Shown: piece by piece, positions 1 through 10,446 of the stretch
How positions within the stretch are numbered: position 1 is the first letter of the stretch
How the letters are laid out: the number at the start of each line of letters is the position of its first letter
Source: Cyanodermella asteris
Taxonomy: Eukaryota; Ascomycota; Lecanoromycetes; Ostropales; Stictidaceae
DNA length: 64,000 nucleotides
Assembly: GCA_900618795.1 (NCBI GenBank)
Contig: UYJD01000008.1
Coordinates: 405,942-469,941 of the forward strand
Direction of reading: 5' to 3'
Notes under the pieces: generated by a model
Database searches by the model: none
The model's input: only the letters and a program-made list of their open reading frames with translations
Told to the model about the DNA's origin: nothing
Program-made: the position numbers and the translations under genes

Positions 1-119
1 GAACCGATTACCCATTGGGGATGCGCAATCCCAGATCAATTCGGTCAGTTGAAGGGAGTATGTGCAATCATGCATTTCTCATCATCGTCCATACATCTAA
101 TACCCGGCAAGATGACAAC

Positions 120-3100
120 CTAATGCATCCGTCGAAGGCTCTCAACCATAGCTCTAACCTCTTCCACCCCAACATCCAATCCTTGAACCATACTCTGCTG
201 TACAGACTCGTCTGCGTCCAAAAATAGCTCCACCAACTCCCCATCAACGAATCTCAACGGTTCATTCTCCTCTCGCACAGTGCTTCTGAACGCCCGCCAT
301 TTCTCCCAAGGTACATCACCAGGGCTTTTGACCAGTTTGGCAATATTTGTCTGCAAGTTCATGAGCAGGTTCTGGTAATCCGGGCGAATGACACCGAAAA
401 TATAGATGCTGCCATTAACCGTTGCCAAGAAAGCACGCGGGACGACCACGGCGCTCGGACTTGCTGGGATATCGATAGGCTTGATCTTGTTGACCATCTC
501 GCCAAGACGCATTTCGCTGATGGTTTCAAGACGACGCCTGTCGTCAGCTGTGACACCGCTGACGTTCTGGCGTAGGACGATCAGATTGCCTTCGGCGTCG
601 CTCTCGAGGACGGTATTCTCGTCAACGGGAGCTACGGCTGTGCTCCAGACAATCTGGTGGTGGCGGCCGACTTCGGTCAGCTTATCTGGGTCGCCCATCT
701 TCCCGGTCTCGTACTTCAATATGCTCACTGATTTCATCAGATCCGAGACGATGATGTGATCTTCTTTGACGAAGCAATCGATCGGCTCTGTCGCAGTTCT
801 GTAGCTCGCCTTCCTCACCAGACTGCCAGATTCGTACCCAAAGACAACAATGGTCTTAGTCATGGCAGCGACAATTTTCCCGTCGACCATGGCAAGAGCA
901 CGACACGCCCCTTTGAGCTTCGCTTCCGTAACCTCTTTGAGCAGCCGATCTTCTGTAACCTCAAAGACCACTATGCGACCTCTGTTGCTGTTTGGTGTAG
1001 AGTCCAAGTAGCAGGTGCCCATGACGAATCGCTCCTGTTTCTGACCGTGCTCATTGAATTCCATGCGACATACGGATTCGACGACCTCTTCCTCGTTGCA
1101 TTCATACTCGTCCAGCTGCTTGAAATTAATCTCGTCAACGAGCTTGAAAGAGCTAGTCAGAATTTCGGCATTGTCAATGATTTCTCTCTTCACCGTGCCC
1201 AGACCAAACACACGCAACTCTGGACTGTACGCAATCCGTCTCACGGTTTCTTCCATTGTTAAAGTCTGGACATGAGTCGTTCTTTCCCGCTCAACCTGGG
1301 CTATCTTCACCTCAGTTCGAGTGGCCAACGCGACTGTGCCCGGGTACGACTCTGAGTCGAATGAGCAGATGCAAGTTGCATCTTCGGCCGTCACTGCTGA
1401 GTAAATGAGACGGTTTTCGGACCCATAGATCAAAGTTGAATGCTCTGCAATGGCGAACACCGAATACAAGCCTGGTTCTCGTGGTAAGACTTTGAGATTT
1501 GCTTGCTGTGTGCCGAGTACTGTAGCTTGACGCCCAGAGAGAGCGAAATCCGAGCTGTCAACTGCAAATGTTACAACGTGGCCGTCAGCTAGGGAGACAA
1601 ATAGCGTTGCTGGCTGATCTTTGAGCACTTGTGTCAGCAAGATAGACCGTGGTACAGCTGAAGCGTGGGTGCTGATAACCGTGTTGTGAATGTCTTTCAA
1701 GTCCGGCACATGAAGGACTGACAGGCTAGTGCTCTGCCAGAAACCGACAAGAAGAATCTGTGGCGCAATTTTGGGCAGATCTATGCATGAAATCTGGTCG
1801 TCGAATGTTCTCCTGGTAACCACTTTTAGCTCACTTTCGCCTGCCGCACTGGAGAGGTCCAAAGCAACCAGCTCTGTGGCACCGAGTGACACGACAATGC
1901 AGCTATCTGATGCTGACGCAGCGACTATTCTTGTTGGACCAGGTGTTTGCCAGTGTGAGAGGATGCGGAAGTCTGCTTGATCGTACACAGTAATGCTTCC
2001 ACTCGTGCACTGCACGATTTGCTGGCCACCGGCGATGGCCTTTGCTAATATCGTCGTTTCATCGCACACCATGGTCTGAATCTCTTCAATGGAGCCATCT
2101 CCAGTGAATAAGAACATTCGAGTGTCGTCGACGTATGACACAAGCAACAAGTCACCCTGCTTGCTTCCGGTAGTAATGCTGAGATGGAACATGTCATTTG
2201 CTGCCCTAGCAAGACCCATTTCGTCCCCCGCAAGGTCGATCCCGCCAAACTCTTCGACGCCGACGCCACTGCGAACACTGCGCAAACTGCCATCCTGCCA
2301 AGCACCGGACCCTGTCACCAGCCTAGCTTGGCCGGAGCTGTATTCGTTCACTTGCCCTTCACCATCACGACTACCCATATCCATAATAGCGACGTCAGTG
2401 ATAGGGGCAAGGTTGGGCATCGTCTGTATGATTTTCAGGTCCTCCGGCGTGATCTGCACCACTTGGGAGTCGCCGCTGTGTGATCCGACGTAAATGAAGC
2501 CACCTCCTAGATGAATCAGCGTCGATGGGGTGGAGACCTGCTTACGCAGCTTGTCCAGCTTGAAACCATTAACCCTTTCCTCGTCTTCGTCCCAGTCGAG
2601 CATTAAGAAGTATAACCAGCCGTACTCATCGGCAATCAGCCACCTCCAATCTTCGACATGTGTCCACGCACTCCAGCTTGTCGCACTCGGCAATGGCTGT
2701 ACCTTGTAGTTGTCTGAGCTGTCGCTACCGTCCGTCCACGTGATTCTCGTCTCGGATAGTATGATAAGACCGTTCACAGGGTTTGGCACTGGTATGAGAT
2801 GGCTTGCTGTGGGGTCGAGCATATCTTTCAGAACCAGGACCTCATTCTCCAGTTCTGCGTACTCGTCCCCCTTCAGATAATGTGTCAGTTGACGAACCTT
2901 CAGCCATGCTCTTTCTTGGTTGTCTTCGAATAGGGTAGCGATTCGCGGGAGCTCTTTATCACTCTGCGTCTTATATTCGAGAAACGCGCTGCTTCTCACG
3001 AGTATCTCGGGTATGCGGATGGGGAGGAGCGAGCCTGTCAGACTCCCAATGTCAACTTGAGGCTTATCGCCTTTAGGCTGTTTCGCATGGAGGGGCAAGA

Positions 3101-3515
3101 CAGAGAGTATGCCTTCGTGTAGTTCCAACGTCATGAACCGCCGCCGCGAATCGATAATGCAACGATCGCGGGACTGACTATCGCGGCCATTCTGGTCTGC
3201 CAGATCTTCAAAATTCTGCTCGGTTCGTAGCTGGCGCGTTGACGCATCCCATGACAACGTAAAGTATGTTTGCCGGTCGGTACCCACGAAGAGGTGATCC
3301 GTTGCTGACGAGCTTGGGTGGATCTTCTCAAGCATGGTGATTTGACCATAAATGATTTTCGAATGCCGCGGGACCAGCCCTTCCGGAGTCAAGACGTGGA
3401 ACTCGAGGCGGTTCGCCTTCGCGATTGCTAGACATTCTCCGTTCGGGTTAAGGAAGTTCAGCTTCAACGCGTGCCGGACGCTGCTGGGCTTGTGGATTGG
3501 GGCGATATATGACAT
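120..3515 (-). CDS. DDB1: DDB1-type UV-damaged DNA-binding / CUL4 adaptor protein
   Basis: Single-exon gene of 1131 residues, the usual size for fungal DDB1. The protein starts MSYIAPIHKPSSVRHALKLN, the conserved DDB1 N-terminus, and is a run of beta-propeller strands to the end with no low-complexity inserts. The frame stays open upstream to a TTG at 3605, but the first ATG at 3515 matches the family start. DDB1 is the adaptor that links CUL4 ubiquitin ligase to DCAF substrate receptors; in fungi it acts in DNA repair and, in Neurospora, in the complex that directs H3K9 methylation. The three-propeller length and the C-terminal helical stretch favour DDB1 over the related CPSF-A and SF3b-130 proteins, which are longer. 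The 3' end lies near the window edge but the stop codon is present, so the gene is complete. Confidence 0.93.
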   Translation of the reverse strand: MSYIAPIHKPSSVRHALKLNFLNPNGECLAIAKANRLEFHVLTPEGLVPRHSKIIYGQITMLEKIHPSSSATDHLFVGTDRQTYFTLSWDASTRQLRTEQNFEDLADQNGRDSQSRDRCIIDSRRRFMTLELHEGILSVLPLHAKQPKGDKPQVDIGSLTGSLLPIRIPEILVRSSAFLEYKTQSDKELPRIATLFEDNQERAWLKVRQLTHYLKGDEYAELENEVLVLKDMLDPTASHLIPVPNPVNGLIILSETRITWTDGSDSSDNYKVQPLPSATSWSAWTHVEDWRWLIADEYGWLYFLMLDWDEDEERVNGFKLDKLRKQVSTPSTLIHLGGGFIYVGSHSGDSQVVQITPEDLKIIQTMPNLAPITDVAIMDMGSRDGEGQVNEYSSGQARLVTGSGAWQDGSLRSVRSGVGVEEFGGIDLAGDEMGLARAANDMFHLSITTGSKQGDLLLVSYVDDTRMFLFTGDGSIEEIQTMVCDETTILAKAIAGGQQIVQCTSGSITVYDQADFRILSHWQTPGPTRIVAASASDSCIVVSLGATELVALDLSSAAGESELKVVTRRTFDDQISCIDLPKIAPQILLVGFWQSTSLSVLHVPDLKDIHNTVISTHASAVPRSILLTQVLKDQPATLFVSLADGHVVTFAVDSSDFALSGRQATVLGTQQANLKVLPREPGLYSVFAIAEHSTLIYGSENRLIYSAVTAEDATCICSFDSESYPGTVALATRTEVKIAQVERERTTHVQTLTMEETVRRIAYSPELRVFGLGTVKREIIDNAEILTSSFKLVDEINFKQLDEYECNEEEVVESVCRMEFNEHGQKQERFVMGTCYLDSTPNSNRGRIVVFEVTEDRLLKEVTEAKLKGACRALAMVDGKIVAAMTKTIVVFGYESGSLVRKASYRTATEPIDCFVKEDHIIVSDLMKSVSILKYETGKMGDPDKLTEVGRHHQIVWSTAVAPVDENTVLESDAEGNLIVLRQNVSGVTADDRRRLETISEMRLGEMVNKIKPIDIPASPSAVVVPRAFLATVNGSIYIFGVIRPDYQNLLMNLQTNIAKLVKSPGDVPWEKWRAFRSTVREENEPLRFVDGELVELFLDADESVQQSMVQGLDVGVEEVRAMVESLRRMH

Positions 3516-3771
3516 GGCGGCCGTGGAGGAGATGTTGCTCAAGGCTGGGTGCGACGCATGCGGGGAGATGGAAGTATCGTCATCAGAAGAGACGTCGAGC
3601 TGCAAAAGCTGGAGAATGGAGCGGCCTCGTTGATCAAGCTCGACTGTGCTGTCGGCGGGAGGCGTCGGATGTCACGGACATAGGAAGGGGCCGTCAGTCG
3701 GGGACTCACGGGAACCAATGAATCGAGGATTCAGCAAGTACGGAGGTACGGACGGCGGAGTCAGACTCCGA

Positions 3772-3826
3772 GGAGAGCTAGGAGAGTTGGGAGAGCCAGC
3801 TCTCCTCACTCTCCTCACTCTCCTCC
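3772..3826. repeat. 9-base tandem units arranged as an inverted repeat
   Basis: Three GGAGAG units begin at 3772, 3781 and 3790, each 9 bases apart. They face three CTCTCC units beginning at 3800, 3809 and 3818, also 9 bases apart; the latter are near-perfect copies of CTCTCCTCA. The two sets are complementary, so the strand can fold into an imperfect hairpin with arms of about 24 bases and a 4-base loop. Confidence 0.75.
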
Positions 3827-3870
3827 ATACAAACCTATGGTCTATATAGCTCGCCTCATCGGCACAGTAC

Positions 3871-3895
3871 NNNNNNNNNNNNNNNNNNNNNNNNN
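3871..3895. other. assembly gap (25 N)
   Basis: A run of 25 undetermined bases. It lies 45 bases after the hairpin-like repeat and between the DDB1 promoter side and the RPC37 3' side, so no recognised gene is interrupted. The true gap length is unknown. Confidence 1.
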
Positions 3896-4481
3896 GCTGC
3901 ACTCGGAGCTGTCTGGCGGCGGTTCTTCGTGACGTAGATGGTTTAGTTCGGCCTTTAGCTGGCTTACCCCACCACTGGCCCCCCAAGGTCTTCTGAACTT
4001 GGGCCCCGGCCCAACTGAGATATCTAGGTGCACTTGCAACACCAATGTCCTGTATTTGGGTGATCTAGAGAGGAAATAGGATGAACAACAATCCGTGTGG
4101 GGTATTGAGAATGCTCGGTTGGCAGGGCAAATTGGATTGGAAAGAGGGCCGCTCAAATTCCGCTCCCTTCACTTCACTATCAGCTTCCTCACAAGCCAGT
4201 GTTCTTTTACTAATATATTAATCCATGAGCTTGCATCCAGTCATGACAATCGCGAACGGTTTTTGCCATTCCTTGAGTAGATTGATGTGAGTAACGGGCA
4301 AGGTACCTGGCCACTATCACTAGCTGGACCTTGTGAAGCTCTGAACACAAGCCTGGACCGAACTTCTATTGCGTCTTCCATCCTGACCTCCAACTCTAAG
4401 CAGACCTTGGTCTCCCAACTCGATTTTGCGAGTTTGAGCTCGACATATCGTACAGCAGTTTGTCTCTGTCATTGCTTCACA

Positions 4482-5468
4482 TCAGCCTCGTACGTCGGTC
4501 ATCACCTGATCTTCCCACTCCTGGTCACTGCCGTCTGTAGTGTCCATATCTCCATCGTCCGCCAACGTGCCGTCCCCCTTTATTCGCCTACCTGCTTCAA
4601 CTGGGTCGATCCTTGGCGCACTCAACGAGTCTAGGTACTGCCTTTGCGACATGACTGCCATGATTCGGTGCTCCTTATGCGCCTCGTCAATGAACATGGT
4701 ATCGTTGAATGCATCCCAGGAATCCTGATCATCGCAGTCCACCCACTCAAGATCCTGCCACTTCTCTGCATGAACCGCACCGAGTAGAGACTTCCAGACA
4801 CTTTCGTCTGTCATTCTCTCCTCTCCACCTTTCGCCTGCATACCGACAAGAGCCTCTTTCGCCTCTTCTTCGTCCTCCCTCAGCGCCCGTCTGGCCATTT
4901 TGTCGCCCACATCAATCGCATCCAGATGCTGTAGCCCCGGCCCTAGCGTACAGAATGCAGCCACCTTGGTCAGGTGCAGCTCTTCGCCCTTGAAACTCCC
5001 CACGTAATGCGTCGCCGCCGTAGGCGCAAAAGGTTTCACGAGCCCACTGAACGTAAGCTTGTTCAACGCCCTGCCATCCTCGAGCGCAGCATCGAAATCC
5101 CTCAGCAACGTCTCCGGGTTCTCCTGCTCGGGCGCATTCGCCGACGGCCTCACGGGCGGTGCATTGCCGAACCCGCCCGCGATTCCGACGGGAGCGTTTT
5201 TGGTTTCATGAATGTGCCTTTGGACGCCCTGCCCGAGCTCGATTGCTCGGCGGCGGTCGATGTGGTTCTTGTCGGGGAGGGGAATGTCAAGCTCGACAAG
5301 TCGGGATTTCGGTTTTATGCGGAGGGCGAGAGGTTTGAGGCCAGAGGAAGAGGCGAGTAGATCTCGGGCACCGCGGTCAGGGAAGCGGAGAACTAGGATG
5401 TGGCGCTCTGGTTTGTTGATGAAGACTTTGTAGCGGCCTACTTCGGTGCCGGGATGAGAGGTCGTCAT
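4482..5468 (-). CDS. RPC37: RNA polymerase III subunit RPC37 (RPC5/Sin-like family)
   Basis: Single exon, 328 residues, starting at ATG 5468. The N-terminal part carries the Sin-like/Rpc5 pattern (short beta segment with a YKVFINKP stretch, then basic LALRIKPKSR) and the middle has the family signature region HLTKVAAFCTLGPGLQHLDAID, equivalent to the 'LHLTPV...RP...HLD' block of Rpc37/RPC5. In this family Rpc37 pairs with Rpc53 to form the TFIIF-like heterodimer of RNA polymerase III, acting in initiation and in termination with reinitiation. The C-terminal 60 residues are acidic and lack homology that I can name. It shares a 667-base divergent promoter region with GCN3. The identification rests on the Sin-like blocks and length; it is reasonably but not completely secure. 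Confidence 0.75.
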   Translation of the reverse strand: MTTSHPGTEVGRYKVFINKPERHILVLRFPDRGARDLLASSSGLKPLALRIKPKSRLVELDIPLPDKNHIDRRRAIELGQGVQRHIHETKNAPVGIAGGFGNAPPVRPSANAPEQENPETLLRDFDAALEDGRALNKLTFSGLVKPFAPTAATHYVGSFKGEELHLTKVAAFCTLGPGLQHLDAIDVGDKMARRALREDEEEAKEALVGMQAKGGEERMTDESVWKSLLGAVHAEKWQDLEWVDCDDQDSWDAFNDTMFIDEAHKEHRIMAVMSQRQYLDSLSAPRIDPVEAGRRIKGDGTLADDGDMDTTDGSDQEWEDQVMTDVRG

Positions 5469-6135
5469 TTCGATTCCTATCGTATTAGCAACATGAATGT
5501 CGAATGATCAATCATTGCTTTGTTGATGTTATGATCGTCGTGCTATGCGATTCATCATTTCCGCTGGTTCGAGCCGTTGAGTGCCTGGTTTTGTTTTCAC
5601 ACAAAAATCTCGACCAAAAATGGCGCGCCGAAATGGACTGAGTCATGCGAGCTCTCGTACTTTCAACCTCACCACAACAAATCATCGAAACGCATTTTAC
5701 CTACCTTGTCAGTCACTGAATACACTCATTTGTAAATCGGTCTACGAATAATTCGCGAATCACGAAAACAGGACATTACACTTAAACGGGCTTTGCCATC
5801 ATGGCAGCGGTCGGTGTGTTCCCCTCACCCACTCTTTTCTTTTGGTCTCTACCGGCTGTAACGAGACCGATTTGTGGGCATACCCATCTTCATATGGTGC
5901 ACAATACCGAGATGGCATCGGGTATCTACCTAGCAAAACTGCCAGAATGTCGTTGGAAGTTCTTGAAGCAGACTTACTGTTGTACCTTCCCTGGTTCGGA
6001 TGCTCTGACCGCGGACATACCGCGTACTTTCTTCCTGCTTTCTTCTATGCTCCATCGTGTGCCCGTCTCTCCATCCCACCACCAGTACGAGACTAATAAA
6101 CGTCACAAGCATCCGCAGACGCAACACCCACAAAC
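5469..6135. promoter_or_regulatory. divergent promoter region, RPC37 / GCN3
   Basis: Shared upstream region of two translation/transcription housekeeping genes. Several ATG codons precede the GCN3 start on the + strand (5801, 5893, 5912, 5948, 6000, 6049). The one at 5801 sits in a good context (CATCATGG) and opens a frame that overlaps the GCN3 start. No clear TATA box was found. Confidence 0.4.
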
Positions 6136-7191
6136 ATGTCTTCTACTACCCCCACCACAACAACAACAACCTTCGACATAGTCCACACCTACAAAACGCT
6201 CCTTGCCAGCGACCCCGACCTGACCATGCCCGTCGCCGCCATCGAATCCCTCCTCCAGCTCCTCGCCTCGACCCCCTCCCTGAACACAATCTCCGAAACC
6301 CTGCAAGTCCTCGACGAATCCATCAAAACCCTCAAGCTCGCCATGCCCAACGCAATCTCCCTCTCCGCGGGTACCGACCTCTTCATGCGGTACCTGATCA
6401 CCACGCTGCGGCCCGCCTCCTCCGCCTCCTCCTCCTCGGCACGCACGCTGGCGAGCGAGCCGGACTTTGCATCGATCCGACGGCATCTGTTGGAGAACGC
6501 GCAGGTGTTCGTGAGCAGGGCGAAGGACGCCAGGCGCGCAATCGGGGAGGCGGCCAAGAAACTCGTCGGGTCGGGCGAGCGCAGCGTCGTGTTGACGACG
6601 GGGGGCTCCCGTGCCGTGCTTGCGGTCCTGCAGACGGCGGCGGCGGAGCAGGCGCAGAGTACGGGGGAGCCGCGGTTCAAGGTCATCTACGTGAGCAAAA
6701 ACAACCAGACTGCGGGCGCGAGCACGAGCACGAACGCGTCGCCGTCGGACGAGAGCAGCGCCGCGGTGTCCTCCCTCCGCGCCCTCGGCGTCCCCGTGGC
6801 CGTGATCCACGAATCCGCAGTCGCATACGTCATGTCCAAAGTGAAGACCGTGCTCGTGGGCGCCGAGGGCGTGGTCGAGAACGGCGGCATCATCTCCCGA
6901 CTCGGTACCTATCAGATGGCGGTTCTGGCTAAGGCGGCAAATAAGCCGGTCTACGTCATGGCGGAGAGTCACAAGTTTGTGAGGATCTTCCCTCTGAATC
7001 AGGACGACATCGGGGTCGAGCAGCATATTCTGGAGTTCAAGACGGAGGAAGATGGGGATGCAGTCGCGATTACGGAGAATCAGGCTGCGGTCGACTATAC
7101 GCCGCCGGGGTATATTACGGCGATTGTGACGGAGCAGGGGGTGTTGACGCCGAGTGCGGTCAGTGAGGAACTCATCAAGATATGGGATTGA
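6136..7191 (+). CDS. GCN3: translation initiation factor eIF2B subunit alpha
   Basis: Single exon, 351 residues, starting at ATG 6136. The protein has a helical N-terminal domain (about residues 15-140) followed by the Rossmann-like eIF-2B alpha/beta/delta domain: VVLTTGGSRAVLAVL, the GVPVAVIHESAVAYVM block, VLVGAEGVVENGGIISRLGTYQ and a NKPVYVMAESHKFV stretch. These are hallmarks of eIF2B-alpha, the regulatory subunit of the guanine exchange factor for eIF2 that senses eIF2-alpha phosphorylation (Gcn3 in yeast). The C-terminus with VDYTPPGYITAIVTEQG and ending in the IW pair is typical. A Thr-rich tract encoded by ACA/ACC triplets follows the start, and a Ser/Ala-rich insert around residues 95-105 is not conserved in the family. 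Convergent with CHO2. Confidence 0.95.
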   Translation: MSSTTPTTTTTTFDIVHTYKTLLASDPDLTMPVAAIESLLQLLASTPSLNTISETLQVLDESIKTLKLAMPNAISLSAGTDLFMRYLITTLRPASSASSSSARTLASEPDFASIRRHLLENAQVFVSRAKDARRAIGEAAKKLVGSGERSVVLTTGGSRAVLAVLQTAAAEQAQSTGEPRFKVIYVSKNNQTAGASTSTNASPSDESSAAVSSLRALGVPVAVIHESAVAYVMSKVKTVLVGAEGVVENGGIISRLGTYQMAVLAKAANKPVYVMAESHKFVRIFPLNQDDIGVEQHILEFKTEEDGDAVAITENQAAVDYTPPGYITAIVTEQGVLTPSAVSEELIKIWD

Positions 7192-7589
7192 TGGCGAGAA
7201 TTCGCGGGTACGGTAATATGGCGAAGTGTCTTTACTTGACCATGGACGAAGCTGTAAGACTGAGGAACCAATGACTTGGTCTGAATCGAGTGCAGACAGA
7301 AGGGGGAGTGATCAATGCCGACTCGACACCGCCATCCGAATGGCACATTCAGCTGGATAATGCATGCTTTTGTCATTAGTAACGCTAAAGTACCTTTTTC
7401 CGTAGAATACAGTGTCATGGATAGATCGTCCTTGTAAATTTCTGTCCGCGATGCGAGGTCAAGATGATCGTGAGGTAGGCAGCATGTCCAACATCTTTTG
7501 AGATGGTGGACATCCGTCTCATGGAGTGGCCTTGAACATATGGCTCCGAGGCAATGTGTTCTGACCTGGCTCTCGGCTCAGCAATGTTA
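7192..7589. other. convergent 3' region between GCN3 and CHO2
   Basis: About 400 bases that should hold the 3' untranslated regions of two convergent genes. No other feature is visible. Confidence 0.5.
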
Positions 7590-10446
7590 TCAAAACTTTT
7601 CCCGTGTCGGGGTGCTGCTGCCTCTGGGGGACGACATACTGTAAGGTGCCTGCAAAGGTTAGCCAAAACGTACCATCCTGACAGAACGACAAACCTACAA
7701 GAACTTTCTTTGCATTACAAATTCTCCACGCCAGGTTCTTCACATTCCCATCTGCTTGTACAACTTCAGGTGCAAACTCAATACCAAACATCTGGCTGAT
7801 AGCATAGACAACCCTCTTAGAATACCTCGGATCCTGAACAATCGACGTTCCAAAACCCTCCGTAACGGTGTTGGGCGCAATCTGCGGATCGCGATCGAAG
7901 CAATTACGCACCAACGGCAAAAGCGTCTCCTCAACAGCCTGAGCAGGAATATCCACAAAGTGATCCTCATCCATGCCGTCGTCGAAGCGATCGATGCGGA
8001 CTTCGAAGGCGCGCGAAATGGCCATGACGTTGTGCTTGGCGTTGTGGTGATACCGGAACTCGAAGCCGCCGGTCTTCCAGAACAGCTTGTTGCCGGAGAA
8101 CTCCATCTCGCCGGCGAGGAAGTCCTTGGACTCGCCGTCTTTGCGGGTGCTGCCTGAGATGCGTACATCGGTGCTCAATACGCCTTTACCTGATGAGGGA
8201 TCGTCGTGTTGGTCGGGGTTAGTGGCGCACCAGCGGCCGGCGGACGCGACTTTGGTGACGGCCCAGGAGGCGTTGTCGGTGACACTGTATAACCCGACCC
8301 AGTCTTTCTTGCTGTGGTTCAAGGGTGCGGTCCATTTGACGCGGATAGATTCCCCGTATCCGAAAGATAAGCCTTTGCCGTCCTTGGTCGGATTGCCGCC
8401 AAGGATCTCGAGGGAGTAGTCTTTCGGGTCATAGCCGGCCATGTCGGGTTCTAGCTTGGTAATTGTGATGCGAGCCGGGTGTTTGAACAGTGTCGATGTG
8501 TCACGAACGAACGTGTCCATACCGGCAGCAATCCTTGGTCTCGCTGCGTCGATGAGCTCCTCGACAAAGTCAAATCCTTCATCGAGCATCTTGTCAACGC
8601 TTGACTGCCACTGGCGAAGTGGTAGGGGCAGTGACCTTCTGAGGCTTCGTGAAAGACCGGAGTCTTCTCTGATACTCTCTCCATACAACTTTTGCATGTG
8701 CGGCCGTTCGACGAACTGAATGAAGAGGAGGCTGACAATGTGACTGAGAAGGGCCAAGAAGAATATAGCAGGACTGCGAGTAATGAGCACAGCTCCCCAG
8801 ACGCCTGCCAAGCCAATGACTCTCTCCGGGTTGTTCAAGAAGCGGTAAATGCCGCTGTACGTGAGTTTGGAGGCATTATCGTAGAAAAAGTCGCCAAAGA
8901 ACCAACCAAATTCACCAAGCTCTTCGTAGATGCTGACGGCAGTCCAAATCTGCAGCGCGACCAAAGATACACCAAGAACGTGGTTGAGAAGGACCGTGCC
9001 GTGACCCCAATCGGACGGAAATTGATAAACCTTCCACACAGCAGCGATGAAGCTAGTATATGTCATGGTCATACTCAGATGGTAAAGGCCGCGCCACTGT
9101 CTCCACGCTTCGTCTGTACTTTCACCATATTTGACAAAATGACGGGTCCAATTCTTCTTGACAGATTGTCTGTTCAATATATAACCAATACCGAGCGCGT
9201 ACCAGAGACGCCAAAGAGCGGCATTGGTGACGAAGATGAGTTGGTACCAGAAAGTCGACGGCGTCAAAATGGTCAAGAGAAACATGTAAGTGTTGAGCAA
9301 GAAAGCGGAGATGTCGAGAAGACGGAAGAAGTCAAGATTCTGTAGGCCAAGGATATTGTGTACGGAGGAGGGTCCTTCCGAGGCGTATGATGACGCGCCG
9401 CTGGCCTTGTCGGTAGAGGAAGTAGAATTGTCGGCAGCTCGACGATCCTCGAGGAGACGCTTACTAGGGCTGGGAGAGCTGTACGTCTTTTCGATGTGAG
9501 GGTTCTCAACCCATACGAGGAAGGCGAATTGGGCGGCGTGAGCTATTATGGAGATGAAGAGCACCTTGTAGCTGGCGGCCATGAGCGAGATGCCGTAGAA
9601 TCCAGCATAGCCGACAGAATACATCGGGTGAGGCGCCATCTCGAAGACACCATCGAAAGTCAATTCCTGGTCAACGAGGAAGAAGAAGTCTCCCCAATAC
9701 CAGGCGTAGTCTTTCACGACACGATGCGCATCAAGCTTCACCCATAGATTGAACGCGACTAGGATTATTCCGGCAGTCCATCTCAGGAAGCCCATGACGA
9801 GGCTCTCGCCGGGTGGTGGGTTGTTGGTGGCAGCGATGGCGAACAGGCAGTACGTGACAAAGTCAGACATGAGGATCAGGTCAGTCAGGCGTCTGAAAAG
9901 CAACCAAGTATTGAATTCTACTGGCGCATCCTCGAATCTGTAGTCTTTGGGAATCTTGGTCTCCATCTCGCGCTTGAGCAGTTGGTACAACCATGGCCGT
10001 GGATTGTTCTCCTTTTCGAATATTTTGTACTTTTTGGCCCATCGAACAAGGCGGGTGTAGTTGGACTGCTCATAGAGAAGGTAGCCTATACCAGCGTTGT
10101 AGCTGGCTCGCCAGAAGATGTACAGGATGGCGAAAGTAGGCACTCGGAGTACCTTGGGCAGGACGTATAGCAGCAGGGCGTGCAGGAGAAGAACAGAGAC
10201 GACGACGATGTCGCCAATGTTTTTCGGTTCCGTGGGTGAAAGCAATTGGCTGACCATGTCTTTGGTCTCGGGAACGGTGAAAACGATGCCATCCGGGGTA
10301 CGGCCAAACGTCTTTTTGTCAGCCTCGGGTTTGTCCGACTTGCTCTCCTGGGAGTTGAGGTTTCGAACGGTTCGACCGGCATCCTCAGAAGAGGCAGCTT
10401 GCTGAGGAACGCTACGTTGGCGCAGCTCAGCCTGGTTGACCGACAT
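7590..10446 (-). CDS. CHO2: phosphatidylethanolamine N-methyltransferase CHO2
   Basis: Two exons: 10446-7699 and 7649-7590, separated by a 49-base intron (donor GTAGGT, acceptor TTTGCAG, internal GCTAAC branch-like site). Product 935 residues. Two tandem methyltransferase/membrane repeats are visible, each with the [25 protein letters not shown] or [24 protein letters not shown] type block, followed by a C-terminal soluble part. This is the Cho2 type that carries out the first methylation of PE in ER phosphatidylcholine synthesis. ATG 10446 (MSVNQAEL) is preferred over the upstream in-frame ATG 10518 because the extra 24 residues look like leader sequence. If the intron is not removed, the frame stays open for 60 further codons with an unrelated tail; splicing gives the short end [10 protein letters not shown]... 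followed by TGA. Confidence 0.93.

Larger units (their letters stand above)
3516..4481. other. intergenic stretch with assembly gap
   Basis: Upstream region of DDB1 and downstream region of the RPC37 gene. It holds a purine/pyrimidine hairpin-like repeat at 3772-3826 and the run of N at 3871-3895. No coding sequence with recognisable features was seen; open frames that run through the N run are artefacts. Confidence 0.6.

Noticed and set aside
3672-4156. Two minus-strand frames running through the N run
   Set aside because: Undetermined bases cannot support a reading frame, and the flanking residues have no motif.
6103-7026. 307-codon open frame on the minus strand
   Set aside because: Antisense shadow of GCN3; rich in Gly/Arg/His from reading GC-rich codons backwards. 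The 291-codon + frame from 6057 is likewise a shadow.
7650-7673. 24-base intron candidate in CHO2 (GTACGT..TTTGCAG)
   Set aside because: Too short to be spliced; the same acceptor with the upstream donor GTAGGT gives a normal 49-base intron and a family-like end.
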